This document shows, piece after piece, positions 27,001 to 36,974 of a DNA stretch of 64,000 nucleotides. Made by a program: the position numbers and the translations under genes. Source of the DNA: Algoriphagus sanaruensis (GTDB lineage: Bacteria; Bacteroidota; Bacteroidia; Cytophagales; Cyclobacteriaceae); the NCBI RefSeq assembly GCF_001593605.1, contig NZ_CP012836.1, positions 3,104,501-3,168,500 of the forward strand, in the 5' to 3' direction. The notes under the pieces are model-generated. The model made no database searches. It saw nothing but the letters and a program-made list of their open reading frames with translations, and was not told the origin of the DNA. Position 1 is the first letter of the stretch; every line of letters begins with the position of its first letter.

Positions 27001-27784
27001 AGGCTTAAGACGGTAAAAGAGTTAGCTTAAAAAGGGTTTTCATATGGTTAAAGTTATCAATAAACGAGCCAAGAAAGGCATTTAAGCACTAAAATTGTCT
27101 CTCGAATTTTCCCTTAAAATGAATGGATTTTGGTGATAGAATCAGGATATGTGGTTCATATACAGAAGCTTGTAATTCAGGCCCTGAACGAACACTTTTG
27201 TATTCTTTAGGGTAAAGCTTTTTTTGAAGGCTTCAGTTAATCTGATGGGTAGTATTGGAATATAATGCTGTAAAAATTTGCCGTTACAATGCTGGGAGGT
27301 AGGTAATTTTTTTAATTAGTATTTGCAGAACTGATCTTAGGCCAAGGGAATTGATAGATTGATTCAAAAATTTAATAAATGTCATTTTCACGATTAACAT
27401 GTCAAAAGACCCTCCATCCTATCCCTTATCTGGTACTTTTTTCTTGATAAAAAAGTACCCAAAAAATCAAGATTCAAAAATGCTCCTACCGCACATGGCC
27501 GGACGCCGGCTCGCTTTTGAATCTTCCCCACGCGCCCAAATAATGAACGAAGGTGCTCAAATGAATTTAATTTTGATGTTTTTCTGAATTCTTAACGCCC
27601 CTACGCCACAACCTGGCCCAAGTCTAAAAATGCCCACTGGGCATTTTTTTAACGACTTGTCCTCCTAAAAACCGCCTGTCTTCAAGGGCCACATCCCTCA
27701 CGGTTTGATTTCACCTTCAATTTGCAACTAAATGTTCGATCTTATTTTATATCCACATCGGGATTGCAAATTTCTAGGAGCAAG
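27001..27784. repeat. Gap with R3/R2 repeat (about 27396-27710)
   Basis: 27001-27395 shows nothing recognisable apart from being the leader side of the WecA-like gene. From 27396 an R3 payload (GGTACTTTTTTC..AAAAAAGTACC hairpin at about 27431-27460) runs into a truncated R2, including the terminator-like AAAAATGCCCA/TGGGCATTTTT at 27626-27650. No R1 module is present here, unlike the other sites. Confidence 0.8.
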
Positions 27785-30241
27785 TTAGCTTCTTCTACGA
27801 AGTGCTCGCTTCCACCATGGAAGCTGAACCTCTTCGTGATATCCGTAGCTATTTCCACCATATCCGTATCCATAACCATACCCGTACCCGTACCCATAGC
27901 CATACCCTTTGTCAATATGAAGGTCATTTAGGATACCGTAGATTTTGGTTACCCCTCCTTTTTCAACTAGATTATTCAAAACTTGGGTATTCCCTTTCAT
28001 GGAATAGCCTTGACGGAATACATAAAAATTCACATCTGAGAACCCAAAAAGCTCCTTTGTTTCGGATACTAATCCTACCGGAGGACAGTCAAAGACCACC
28101 ACATCGTATTCTTTTTTGATTTCCTGAATGATCTTGCCAAATTTTTCCTGAAGCAAAAGTTCGGCAGGGTTTGGTGGAATCGGACCAGAAAGAATAATAT
28201 CTAAATTCTCAAAACCGGAAGCTTTTACCACCTCTCGCCATGAAATGGATGAACTCAAGGCTGTACTCATTCCCTTGTCATTCACCAATCCAAAGTCTTG
28301 CGCGATTCGTGGTTTTCGCAAGTCAAGCCCTAAAAGAATGGTCTTTTTCCCCATTAGTGCAAAGACCGAAGCCATATTTAAAGACACAAAGGTCTTTCCT
28401 TCACCTGAAATAGAAGAGGTAAAAAGCAGCGTCAAATTTTCCTTTTGAGGACTGAGATAGGTCAAATCAGCACGCAATGACCGGAAAGACTCTGTGACGG
28501 AGGATCTTGGACTATTCAATACCGGTAACGCATCTTCTGATCCATTTCTACCAATCATACCAATCAAAGGAACCTTAATCTGCTTTTCCAATTCTTTCGG
28601 ATCTTCGATTTTAGTATTTAAGAAATCTTTGACCGTGATAAAGCCAATTGGAAGAATCAAACCCAAGATCAACCCAATCAAAAGGTTAAGCGAACGCTTT
28701 GGAGCAACGGGAAGCTGCCCTGATTTGGCATAATCCAAAATCACATTGCTTGGCATATTGGAAGCCATGGTGATTTCAGCTTCTGCCTTTTTTTGAAGGA
28801 AATAGATGTAAATATTTTCATTGATGGTAAACTGACGCTGGTAGCCGAGGAGATTTCGCTCAGTCTGTGGAAGCTGATTGATATCTCGCTCAATCATCTT
28901 GATTCGGCTATTCACATCTGCCAACACATTTTGAGTATTAGTGATCGCCGAATTCACATTTTCCTGAAGGGCATTGGCTACACTTTGGATTTTTGCATTG
29001 ATGTCCCGAACCTGTGGAGTCTGCTCGGTAAAATTGGCTGTTATCTGAACACGCTGAGCTTGAAGTTCGGAAAGGTTTTGCACCAAAGCATTTAACAGAG
29101 GATCTGCATTCCCCATGATGGAAGGGGCCACCAGATCACCTTTACTTCCATTGTTAAGGTAGCCACGTAAGGTCTGAAGGTATTTTAGATTTAATTCAGC
29201 AGCACTCTTTTCCTTTTCCAGTTCCGAAAGCCGTTCAAAAATGATTGAGCCTTCTTGAGAAAGATTAAAAATCTTGTTTTCTGACCGATACTGTTGAAGT
29301 TTGGTTTCAGATCCACGTAGGGAGTCCGTAATTCCGCTCAATTGCTGATCTATAAATCGGATGGTATTTTCAGAGGTTCTGTTTTTCTCATCCAATTCAC
29401 GCTGAAGATAGGTTTCCATCAACTGGTTGAGATAATCCACCCCCAAGCGTCTCAAAGGAGTTTCTAAACCTAGATTTAGAATGGAGCTTTGCTTATTTGA
29501 GGGAGAAACCGAAATATCCTCCACCAAGCTAAGCGCTAGAGAAGGAGTGTCGATCAATTGAAAAAACAGGACTTCCCCTGGCAGTGCAGAGACTTTTTCT
29601 ACCGTAAATTCATAAAACTCTCCCTGGATCAATTCCCCAAAGGTGTAGACCGAATTAGGAAGAGAAAAGAGTTCTACCCTTGATTTAAAATTCGGATCCT
29701 GAGGATTAAAAATCTGAAAGGATTCAGGATCCTCTATGCTAAGCTGAAACGTATTTTCGTCAATTACCTCTAACTTGATCAAACCGCCTACAGCTTGCTT
29801 TTTGGTCCAATCTACTTTGACAAAAACCGGGTAGTTTCCATAAATCTGGTTGATTTTAAATAAGTCCTCTTGGAAATACTGCACATTGAGATCCAATTTT
29901 CCCAGTGTGGCAATTGCCAAGGAATAGGATTTCAGAATTCCGATCTCATTTTCAATATTACTTTTCCCTTGGAGTCCTGCAAAGCCCGTAGATTCAAACA
30001 AATCGGCTCCCAAGGCCTTGTCTTCATCCTTTACAATCACGGTAGATTCCACCTTGTAAATCGGAGTGGTAAATTGATTGAAAAAATAGGCTCCAAGAAC
30101 ACCCAAAAAGGCACAAATCAAGATGATTGGCCAATATTGAAGGTAATTGAACAAGATGACTTTAAGATCGATTTCGTCCTCCTGGTTTACCAAAAACGGA
30201 TGTTGAGGCTGGGTATTGACCTGGGGTGAATTAGGATACAT
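27785..30241 (-). CDS. wzc: Polysaccharide co-polymerase / tyrosine autokinase (Wzc-like BY-kinase)
   Basis: 818 residues. A first membrane helix (about 35-55), a large periplasmic Wzz domain with coiled coils (about 270-470) and a second helix (about 505-525) are followed by a cytoplasmic BY-kinase. SGEGKT Walker A is at 612-617, the LDLRKPR Walker A' at 639-645, and VVVFDCPP Walker B at 714-721. The C-terminus has a tract of eight Gly-Tyr pairs (779-794) and a further YGY, the tyrosine cluster that is autophosphorylated in this family. It is encoded by an imperfect 6-bp repeat. It controls polymer length and works with Wza 5 bp upstream (30247). Confidence 0.94.
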   Translation of the reverse strand: MYPNSPQVNTQPQHPFLVNQEDEIDLKVILFNYLQYWPIILICAFLGVLGAYFFNQFTTPIYKVESTVIVKDEDKALGADLFESTGFAGLQGKSNIENEIGILKSYSLAIATLGKLDLNVQYFQEDLFKINQIYGNYPVFVKVDWTKKQAVGGLIKLEVIDENTFQLSIEDPESFQIFNPQDPNFKSRVELFSLPNSVYTFGELIQGEFYEFTVEKVSALPGEVLFFQLIDTPSLALSLVEDISVSPSNKQSSILNLGLETPLRRLGVDYLNQLMETYLQRELDEKNRTSENTIRFIDQQLSGITDSLRGSETKLQQYRSENKIFNLSQEGSIIFERLSELEKEKSAAELNLKYLQTLRGYLNNGSKGDLVAPSIMGNADPLLNALVQNLSELQAQRVQITANFTEQTPQVRDINAKIQSVANALQENVNSAITNTQNVLADVNSRIKMIERDINQLPQTERNLLGYQRQFTINENIYIYFLQKKAEAEITMASNMPSNVILDYAKSGQLPVAPKRSLNLLIGLILGLILPIGFITVKDFLNTKIEDPKELEKQIKVPLIGMIGRNGSEDALPVLNSPRSSVTESFRSLRADLTYLSPQKENLTLLFTSSISGEGKTFVSLNMASVFALMGKKTILLGLDLRKPRIAQDFGLVNDKGMSTALSSSISWREVVKASGFENLDIILSGPIPPNPAELLLQEKFGKIIQEIKKEYDVVVFDCPPVGLVSETKELFGFSDVNFYVFRQGYSMKGNTQVLNNLVEKGGVTKIYGILNDLHIDKGYGYGYGYGYGYGYGYGGNSYGYHEEVQLPWWKRALRRRS

Positions 30242-30246
30242 ACTGT

Positions 30247-31077
30247 TTATTTACGGGTAAAGGTATTGATCAACAACACGGAAACGGTGATCGCAGAAAT
30301 AACTAAAGAAAGGGATTGGGCGGCATTTTCTCCGGCACCTACTTCCCGAACTTTCATCGGTTCGGCATAGAGTTGATCATTGGGTTGAATAAAATAAAAA
30401 GGTGATTGGACAATTTGCCGATCATTGAGATTGATCCGATGAAGCTTTGTTCCTTCAGGATATTGGCGAATCAGGAGCACTTCGTCCCGCTTGGCAATGT
30501 TAGAGAGGTCCCCCGCATTGGCAATGGCCTCAAATATGGTCATTCGATCCTGAAGAACGACGAATTTTCCGGGTCTTCGGAACTCACCAAGGGCGGAATA
30601 TCGAATTCCTCCAAGTTTGACTTTCACATAGACCTCAGAAGTAATGTAAGCTTTTAGTCTAGCTTCGATCTCAGCTCGAGCTTCTTCAATGGTTTTGTCT
30701 TTTACCTGGATTTCTCCGACAATTGGAAGACGGATATTTCCATTTTTATCTACCGTGTATCCGGTCATGTAATAGATATCTCCCCCACCTTGCGCCATTT
30801 GCATCCGCATATTATTCGAAGCATCAGCGGTAGGGTTGAATCCATTTTTTAAAATATCATCCACCGTTTGGATGTTCACATCAATGATGTCGTTGTACTG
30901 GAGTTTGTATTCCGGGATTTCATAGGCGATCAGTTCGCCTTCTGCAATTGCCTTTTGACCTTCCAAATTCTGGAGGTAAATAATTTTTTCATTGGAAACA
31001 CAGGAGGTGAATCCGAGGATTAGTAGAAAAAACAGAATGGACTTCAGGGATATATGCATAGGTAATTTGAAATTCAA
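30247..31077 (-). CDS. wza: Outer-membrane polysaccharide export lipoprotein (Wza-like)
   Basis: 276 residues. The signal ends in LGFTSC with lipid Cys26. The PES domain follows (YKLQYNDIIDVNIQT, NIRLPIVGEIQVKDKTIEEA), then an SLBB-type region (YSALGEFRRPGKFVVLQDR). A C-terminal hydrophobic helix (about 254-272, LSLVISAITVSVLLI) probably lies in the outer membrane or contacts Wzc, as in other Bacteroidota Wza proteins. It is co-transcribed with the kinase gene (5 bp gap). The upstream gap (31078-31477) holds only two 63-bp direct repeats. Confidence 0.93.
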   Translation of the reverse strand: MNFKLPMHISLKSILFFLLILGFTSCVSNEKIIYLQNLEGQKAIAEGELIAYEIPEYKLQYNDIIDVNIQTVDDILKNGFNPTADASNNMRMQMAQGGGDIYYMTGYTVDKNGNIRLPIVGEIQVKDKTIEEARAEIEARLKAYITSEVYVKVKLGGIRYSALGEFRRPGKFVVLQDRMTIFEAIANAGDLSNIAKRDEVLLIRQYPEGTKLHRINLNDRQIVQSPFYFIQPNDQLYAEPMKVREVGAGENAAQSLSLVISAITVSVLLINTFTRK

Positions 31078-31477
31078 AATTTGGATGGGTCAAAAATAAG
31101 AGAAAATTGAAACTGGATGGAATTGATTCCTTGGTTTGGCTAGGGATGGAATATGGATTTGACTAGTAAAGACTTATAAAGTAATACTTTTGAGACTTAT
31201 TTTTCTTGTGGAATTAGGCATTAAAAATGTCTCATGTTTTAGCAGTCTGAAGTCTGCATCCAAGAAAGCACAAGTCTGAAGACTTGCGCTAGGTTGGCCT
31301 GTAGGTTATTAATTTTTTTTAAACCACATAGAAAGCACATAGCTAACAATAGATTGAATTATTTATCTGTTGGGCTTTTTGATCGAGGTATTAGGACTGG
31401 CTTATGGTTTAGCAGTCTGAAGACTGCATTGAAGAAAGCACAAGTCTAAAGACTTGCGCTAGGTGGGCTGTCTCTAT
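31078..31477. repeat. Gap with two 63-bp direct repeats (31238-31300 and 31408-31470)
   Basis: Both copies start TTTAGCAGTCTGAAG and contain two adjacent hairpins, GCAGTCTGAAGACTGC (AGTCTGAAGTCTGC in the first copy) and AAGTCTGAAGACTT, ending GCGCTAGG. They lie 170 bp apart, the second touching the cysC 3' end. Nothing else is seen. A CAAAAATA at 31091-31098 would read TATTTTTG on the minus strand, but it lies too near the wza start to be a convincing -7 box. Confidence 0.8.
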
Positions 31478-32029
31478 TTAAAGGCTTATTTTATTGCGAA
31501 AATAAAGGAGGATTTTTTGGAGGGATTGCTCTACGGTTTCGAGGTCGGTACGAACCCAGATATCGGGATTGTTTGGGGACTCATAGGGGGAATCAATCCC
31601 GGTAAAATTGGAAATCTTTCCTTGTCTAGCTTTTTGATAGAGGCCTTTGACATCGCGCTGCTCACAGATTTCGAGTGGGCAATCCACAAAAACTTCGATA
31701 AAATTTTCAATCCCAACAGTTTCGGCTACTTTTTTCCTATCCGCCCGAAAAGGTGAAATAAATGCGGAAATAACAATCAACCCTGCATCCAGCATCAACT
31801 TAGACACTTCGGCTATTCGTCGAATATTTTCTTTTCGATCTTGATCCGAAAAGCCAAGGTCTTGATTTAGCCCTTTCCGAATCTTATCCCCATCTAACAA
31901 ATAGGTCCAGTAATTCTCACTTACTAACTGCCTCTGCAAGGCAGAAGCCAGTGTAGTCTTTCCTGCTCCGGATAGTCCGGTAAACCAGATCAGTAGTGAC
32001 GGATGAGTAAATTTTGAAGATGAATTCAA
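31478..32029 (-). CDS. cysC: Adenylyl-sulfate kinase
   Basis: 183 residues. P-loop GLSGAGKTT (18-26), [18 protein letters not shown] (the substrate loop DGDxxR), [12 protein letters not shown] and the lid region [20 protein letters not shown] are all present. It phosphorylates APS to PAPS with ATP. No sulfate adenylyltransferase (cysDN), PAPS reductase or sulfotransferase is in the window. Its place among capsule genes hints at sulfated sugars, but it could equally serve ordinary sulfur assimilation. About 75 bp separate its start from the GIY-YIG gene upstream. Confidence 0.93.
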   Translation of the reverse strand: MNSSSKFTHPSLLIWFTGLSGAGKTTLASALQRQLVSENYWTYLLDGDKIRKGLNQDLGFSDQDRKENIRRIAEVSKLMLDAGLIVISAFISPFRADRKKVAETVGIENFIEVFVDCPLEICEQRDVKGLYQKARQGKISNFTGIDSPYESPNNPDIWVRTDLETVEQSLQKILLYFRNKISL

Positions 32030-32104
32030 ATGATGGAAAACTTATTATAAGGTGCCATGAGTGTTTAGCGTATTAAACAAAGAGGCTGAAGCTTTTTGAA
32101 TTTT

Positions 32105-32404
32105 TTACCATTTTAAAATTTCTTCCCAAAGGTCTTTCCATTCAGGATTCAATGAATTGATCAAATTTTCTTTCTTTTTTCTACTACCACCTTTAATCTG
32201 CTTTTCTTTAGCTATCGCCTCTTCTATGGTATGGAAGGACTCAAAATAAACCAACTTTTTGAGGTTGTATCTGTATGTAAAGGAGTTTAAGTTCTTTCCA
32301 TCTTTATGGTCAGTTACTCTTCGGATTAAATCATTAGTGACCCCAGTATATAGAACAGTGTTCGAATAATTTGTCATGATATAAATGCCCCCACCTTTTT
32401 TCAT
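32105..32404 (-). CDS. GIY-YIG nuclease family protein (URI/SLX1-like small form)
   Basis: 99 residues. GGGIYIMTNYSNTVLYTGVT holds the GIY...LYTG core and LIRRVTDHKDG the conserved Arg and His. KLVYFESFHTIEEAIAKEKQ has the conserved Glu. The form is typical of stand-alone single-domain GIY-YIG proteins that are scattered singly in Bacteroidota genomes. It lies beside a 1-kb repeat array (32430-33500), so a link with repeat spread is possible but not shown. Function in the cell is unknown. Confidence 0.88.
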   Translation of the reverse strand: MKKGGGIYIMTNYSNTVLYTGVTNDLIRRVTDHKDGKNLNSFTYRYNLKKLVYFESFHTIEEAIAKEKQIKGGSRKKKENLINSLNPEWKDLWEEILKW

Positions 32405-32429
32405 ATTAAGGTTTCTTTTGCCTTGACTA

Positions 32430-33500
32430 AAACGTCACTGCGAGTTAGGCACGAACGAAGCAGTCTCCTAATTTACTGCTTGACATCAGATTGCCTCGGG
32501 TAGGTGATTTTTCTTCTTAACTCTATGTACAAGCCTTACCCTCGCAATGACGTACGATCGTCATCGTGAAAAGTATTAACGTCATCGCGAGAAGCAAAAT
32601 GACACTTAAAATTTAGCTGAAGAGCTAACTGCTTCGACGCGATCTTTGGATGAAACAGCTAAAGATTGCTTAGGGTGCGCGTCATCGCGAGGAGAAACGA
32701 CGAAGCGATCTTTAATTTAAACCATTAAGATTGCTTCGGGAAGGTAGACCCTAGGAGATATGTGTCAGGCCCTACCCTTCCCTCGCAATGACGTACGATC
32801 GTCATCGCGAGAAGTAAAATATCCATTTAATTTTTAAAGTGAAGTTTACTACTTCGAAGCGATCTTTCGTGCTATTAAAGAAGATTGCTTCGGGGCTTTA
32901 CGTCATTGCGAGAAACGGATCCTAAATTTACTTTTTTATTAGACTTGATCGTTTCGAAGCAATCTTAACCATTCTAAAGATTGCTTCGGGTAGGTAATAT
33001 GAACATCTAAAAGATACTCTCTACCCTTCCCTCGCAATGACGTGCGATCGTCATCGCGAGAAGTAAAATATCCATTTAATTTTTAAAGTGAAGTTTACTA
33101 CTTCGAAGCGATCTTTCGTGCTATTAAAGAAGATTACTTCGGGGCTTTACGTCATTGCGAGAAACGGATCCTAAATTTACTTTTTTATCAGACTTGATCG
33201 TTTCGAAGCAATCTTAACCATTCTAAAGATTGCTTCGGGTAGGTAATGTGAACATTTAAAAGATACTCTCTACCCTACCCTCGCAATGACGGGGGCTTCG
33301 AAGCGATCTTTCGTGCTATTAAAGAAGATGGCTTCGGGGCTTTACGTCATTGCGAGAAATGGATCCTAAATTTACTTTTTCATCAGATTTGATCGTTTCG
33401 AAGCAATCTTAACCATTCTAAAGATTGCTTCGGGTAGGTAATATGAACATCTAAAAGATACTCTCTACCCTACCCTCGCAATGACGGGGGGCTCGCAATG
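32430..33500. repeat. 1-kb array of CGTCATTGCGAG / GATTGCTTCG hairpin repeats with a 249-bp tandem unit
   Basis: The whole gap between the GIY-YIG gene and wzi is made of one repeat family: outer words CGTCATTGCGAG/CTCGCAATGACG and inner GAAGCGATCTTT/AAGATTGCTTCGG. From about 32801 a unit of 249 bp is repeated: GTCATCGCGAG at 32801 and 33050, and CTTCGAAGCGATC at 32852 and 33101. A third copy (CTTCGAAGCGATC at 33296) is about 54 bp shorter. The units differ by few substitutions, so the duplication is recent. No gene is inside. Confidence 0.9.
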
Positions 33501-33503
33501 ACG

Positions 33504-35150
33504 TCACTTCTTATTCCAAAAATAAATCGCACTTACCTGTCCCATTACGCTGGTCAAGTTTTTACCAACTGGAAACTCCGGAGTGCTTTTTGAATCCAAT
33601 TGCCATTGGTAATTTTTAGCATGAATGAGCTGAAGCTTTGAACTTAACAAAAGATTATTGAACTGCTTGTCATAGAGTAAGCCTAAAGAATAGTCAACCC
33701 ACGGTTTGTAGATATTCTGCTGCCCAAAGGCTCGATTAAAGAAACCTTGTCGATTTTCCAATCTTTCTAGAATCACTCCCTTTTTTTCGAAGTTTTCTAC
33801 CAGAGAAACTTCAATTGTTTGAATATTCGCCCCAGGCCCCATCCCAACACCAAGTGGTTGACCAAAATTTGTAAATCCTCTAGCTTGGTGGTGCATATGC
33901 CAACTGCTTAAGCCCTTTAGGCCTGAATATCTAATGTATCGATTTACAGACTCTTGCTGATGGGTAATTTCAGATCTGATTTGAATTTTTTGATTGGGAA
34001 AAGGAGAGTCAAACAACTTCAAAAACCCGAAAATATAGGCTCTTGCGTGCTCTGGATTTAAGATAAACTCTCTCCAATTATAGGAATGATCTCTTCTTCC
34101 AAATTCAAAATAAACTTCAAGATTAGACGGCCTATTTTTATAAGATCCGAAAATAGTAAATTGTTGGTCTTGACCATTCGAGTCAAAATCTACAGTATCA
34201 CCACCCTCAAAAAATCGCTTCTTCTGAAATCCTTGAAAAACAGGAAAAAGGTCAAAGAATCTACCAGAAAGAGTTTCACTGTATTGTTGAACTGTCCTAC
34301 TAAACCCTAAAGAGACACCATCTATCCATTTTGGATGCCAAGTTAAAGTTACTGCGTTAAGATATCGCCAATCGTCATCCAATTGATCAAAAAACCGATT
34401 ATCCAATTCCTCAATTCCAGTTCCTCCTAATTTGCTAGAGGCTAATTTTCCCATTAAAAATTGAAATTCAATATTACCAATTAGCGTTTTTGCAGGCTTG
34501 ACAGTATTTATAGTCAAATGGGGAAATCCAGCAGCATTATTTGAAAAGGTTAAAGAATTCCATTGGCCAGGGCCCCACCATATATTCTTGGTTGATATCC
34601 CAGCTTCAAACGCACCATACTGAGCAGTCAATTTCGTTTGTCCCCACCAAAGCTTTGAATACACCCCGTTCCCAAAAGATTGAGGGAAATCACCATAGTT
34701 TAAGTCAAAATAAAAATCACTAATTCGGGAATTAGACCATGTTCGCAAAAATTCAGGTTCTGCTCCTTTACTTCCAAAGACTATTTCAGGGTTTAACTCA
34801 AGCCTTAAAAATTTCCAGGATGAATTGAATCCTCCTGACCAATAAGACTGGTACCCCTTTACCGGTAATACTCCCCGATCATCCCAACCGTAATTTGATA
34901 TGGTGCTTATCCTTTGAAAGGAAACCAAGGGACTTATTGAGTACTTAGCTCCCCATTTTGTCTCTTCCTCTTGAAGCTCTTGGATAAAAGAGTATCGAAA
35001 ATCCTGAATGGAAGAAGTGTCTGAAAGGCTTAAACTATACCTTCTACTTAATTCCCTTTCAGTGGAATAAGTATTTTGAAAAATCTGAGATTTTAGAGAA
35101 CTCGAAATCAAGAATATAAAAAGGGAAATAGATAAAATCCGTCGAATCAT
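33504..35150 (-). CDS. Capsule assembly protein Wzi-like outer-membrane beta barrel
   Basis: 548 residues with a signal peptide (about 1-22). It matches the Wzi family: an N-terminal periplasmic part, then many aromatic-rich amphipathic strands. Typical pieces are SGGFNSSWKFLRLELNPEIV, NGVYSKLWWGQTKLTAQYG and STKNIWWGPGQWNSL, ending in an aromatic strand (MGQVSAIYFW). Wzi helps anchor or organise capsule at the cell surface. Its start overlaps the GT26 gene by 4 bases, so it is the last gene of the Wzy operon. The adjacent repeat array lies directly past its stop. Confidence 0.88.
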   Translation of the reverse strand: MIRRILSISLFIFLISSSLKSQIFQNTYSTERELSRRYSLSLSDTSSIQDFRYSFIQELQEEETKWGAKYSISPLVSFQRISTISNYGWDDRGVLPVKGYQSYWSGGFNSSWKFLRLELNPEIVFGSKGAEPEFLRTWSNSRISDFYFDLNYGDFPQSFGNGVYSKLWWGQTKLTAQYGAFEAGISTKNIWWGPGQWNSLTFSNNAAGFPHLTINTVKPAKTLIGNIEFQFLMGKLASSKLGGTGIEELDNRFFDQLDDDWRYLNAVTLTWHPKWIDGVSLGFSRTVQQYSETLSGRFFDLFPVFQGFQKKRFFEGGDTVDFDSNGQDQQFTIFGSYKNRPSNLEVYFEFGRRDHSYNWREFILNPEHARAYIFGFLKLFDSPFPNQKIQIRSEITHQQESVNRYIRYSGLKGLSSWHMHHQARGFTNFGQPLGVGMGPGANIQTIEVSLVENFEKKGVILERLENRQGFFNRAFGQQNIYKPWVDYSLGLLYDKQFNNLLLSSKLQLIHAKNYQWQLDSKSTPEFPVGKNLTSVMGQVSAIYFWNKK

Positions 35151-35857
35151 TGACCCAATTTAGCGCGAAGAACATCAAAAATGAATTGGGGGGTAGAAAT
35201 TAGGTTTCTTCGCCACAATCTCCTTGGTTCCTTAATAAATCTTGGGAACCATTCCAAACCCAAATCAATCCAAAACTGACTTGGCCTTTTAACAGTACCA
35301 GCATAAAAATCAAAAACTGCTCCTATAGAACAAACGACCTTTGCCTTTATTTGTCCCTTATTTTTTGCCACCCATTTTTCTTGCTTGGGAGCTGTCATTC
35401 CTACAAACAAAATATCTGGGCCAAAATCATGAATGGCTTCCAACATTTTACGATTTTCTTCTTTAGAAAAATCAGGTTTAAACGGAGGACTATAAAAACC
35501 CACTAGAATTGAAGGAAACTCCTTCTTCAAACGATCTTGAATCAAAACCAACGTTCTTTCAGAAGAACCTAAATAAAATACCTTTCCTCCTCCTTTGCTA
35601 TCCAATATTCTTAAATAATGAAGATGCAAATCAAATCCTGAAATCTTCTTGATTTCCTTCCCTTTCAAAAATTTGCTGGCCCATACAACTCCCACACCAT
35701 CAGGAAATAAAAGATCTGAATTAATCAATGCTTTCTGAAATTCAGCATCTTCCTTTGCGACGCAATAGGAATGTGGGTTTATCGTATTAGCTACAAAAAT
35801 TTGATCTGGAAGATCTTGTGGAAGATGAAGTGTCAAATTATACTGAAAAAGCTCCAT
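35147..35857 (-). CDS. GT26 family glycosyltransferase (WecG/TagA/CpsF)
   Basis: 236 residues. LLFPDGVGVVWASKFLKG (the catalytic Asp region), ISGFDLHLHYL, FVGMTAPKQEKWVAKNK and VCSIGAVFDFYAGTVKRPSQ are the conserved blocks of the WecG/TagA/CpsF family. These enzymes add the second sugar (ManNAc, ManNAcA or glucose in known cases) to a lipid-linked HexNAc. With the WecA-like enzyme at 25834 it would build the first disaccharide of the repeat unit. The last residues PRFIKEPRRLWRRN are the usual membrane-association tail. Confidence 0.92.
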   Translation of the reverse strand: MELFQYNLTLHLPQDLPDQIFVANTINPHSYCVAKEDAEFQKALINSDLLFPDGVGVVWASKFLKGKEIKKISGFDLHLHYLRILDSKGGGKVFYLGSSERTLVLIQDRLKKEFPSILVGFYSPPFKPDFSKEENRKMLEAIHDFGPDILFVGMTAPKQEKWVAKNKGQIKAKVVCSIGAVFDFYAGTVKRPSQFWIDLGLEWFPRFIKEPRRLWRRNLISTPQFIFDVLRAKLGQ

Positions 35858-35868
35858 CTACTAGTAAA

Positions 35869-36954
35869 TTAATTAATGCTTGATAAAATTCTCACAAAAC
35901 GATTTTCAAACTTTTCCAAGGTATATTCTCTTTGAAACTTTTCCTTTCCAGCTTTTCCAAAGGCTTCTCTTAATACAGGATTTTCACACAAAACAAGAAT
36001 TGCATTTGCAAGTTTTGCTGGTGATTTAAAAGGAACTAAAAGTCCAGTTACACCATCCTCAACTATTTCCGGAATAGCTCCTTCATAAGTAGATATAATT
36101 GGTAAACCTGCCTGCATAGCTTCTAATAAAACCAAAGGAAAACAATCTTCATGTGTGGGATGAACAAAAATATCTGCTTTATGAAAAACGGATTTTTTAT
36201 CCTCTCCTTGAACCTTTCCTTTGTAAATAATGTAATCCTCCAAATCATATTTCAAAATCAACTTTTCTAATTCGACCGAGCTTATATCTCCTTCTCCTCC
36301 AGCTATTGTCAAGCGAAAGTTGACTGTACTATTCTTTAACAATGAACAAGCACCCAAAAGATCTAAAACCCCTTTGCTTCTAATCAGATTGGATAAAAAA
36401 AGAATTTCAATGGGGCCTTTTGATGAATATTCATCTTTTACAGCAAATCTCATATCAAGAATTCCATTTGTACAATAATGAACACGAGTCTCGGAAACGT
36501 AATTTTCAATATCTGAAAAGAGCAATGGAGAGAGCAAGATTATCTGAGCTTTTTTGAAAACAAATGGATATAAGAATTTTCCAAAAAGAGTTTGAGAATA
36601 CTTCTTTACACCTTTATTATGAAAATGAAAAACATGAGGAAGACCGAGTAATTGAAAAATAAAGACAATCCCAGCATCCTTAATTAAACCTGGTCCATTT
36701 GAGGTTAAAGTTATATAAGCTAAATCAGGTCTATTGAATAATCCCTGATGGAAGACTTTAGCTACAATCTTCAAATATTTAACCCATTTTCTAATTCCAG
36801 ATTTCCCAATATCATCTACTGTAGAAGAAGTACTAAGATTAACATAGTTACCATCAAAAGACTGGTTAATTACCTTACTAGATTTGATATATTGCCCCAC
36901 CATTGCTGCACCATGGAGTGGTGGTGGAAAATGTAGAATAAAAAGAATTTTCAA
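35869..36954 (-). CDS. GT4 family glycosyltransferase
   Basis: 361 residues, GT-B fold. The N-terminal glycine loop HFPPPLHGAAMVGQY (about 8-22) and the C-terminal donor site EDCFPLVLLEAMQAGLPIIS with the E-x7-E pattern, then GAIPEIVEDGVTGLLV, are standard GT4. It is cytoplasmic, with no membrane helices beyond an amphipathic patch. It lies 11 bp from the GT26 gene and adds a sugar of unknown identity to the Wzy-dependent repeat unit. Confidence 0.9.
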   Translation of the reverse strand: MKILFILHFPPPLHGAAMVGQYIKSSKVINQSFDGNYVNLSTSSTVDDIGKSGIRKWVKYLKIVAKVFHQGLFNRPDLAYITLTSNGPGLIKDAGIVFIFQLLGLPHVFHFHNKGVKKYSQTLFGKFLYPFVFKKAQIILLSPLLFSDIENYVSETRVHYCTNGILDMRFAVKDEYSSKGPIEILFLSNLIRSKGVLDLLGACSLLKNSTVNFRLTIAGGEGDISSVELEKLILKYDLEDYIIYKGKVQGEDKKSVFHKADIFVHPTHEDCFPLVLLEAMQAGLPIISTYEGAIPEIVEDGVTGLLVPFKSPAKLANAILVLCENPVLREAFGKAGKEKFQREYTLEKFENRFVRILSSIN

Positions 36955-36974
36955 TTACTTAAGAATAATACTAT

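Noticed and set aside
32430..33500. Possible CRISPR array
   Set aside because: Units are long (249 bp), themselves palindromic, and lack short unique spacers; no cas genes.
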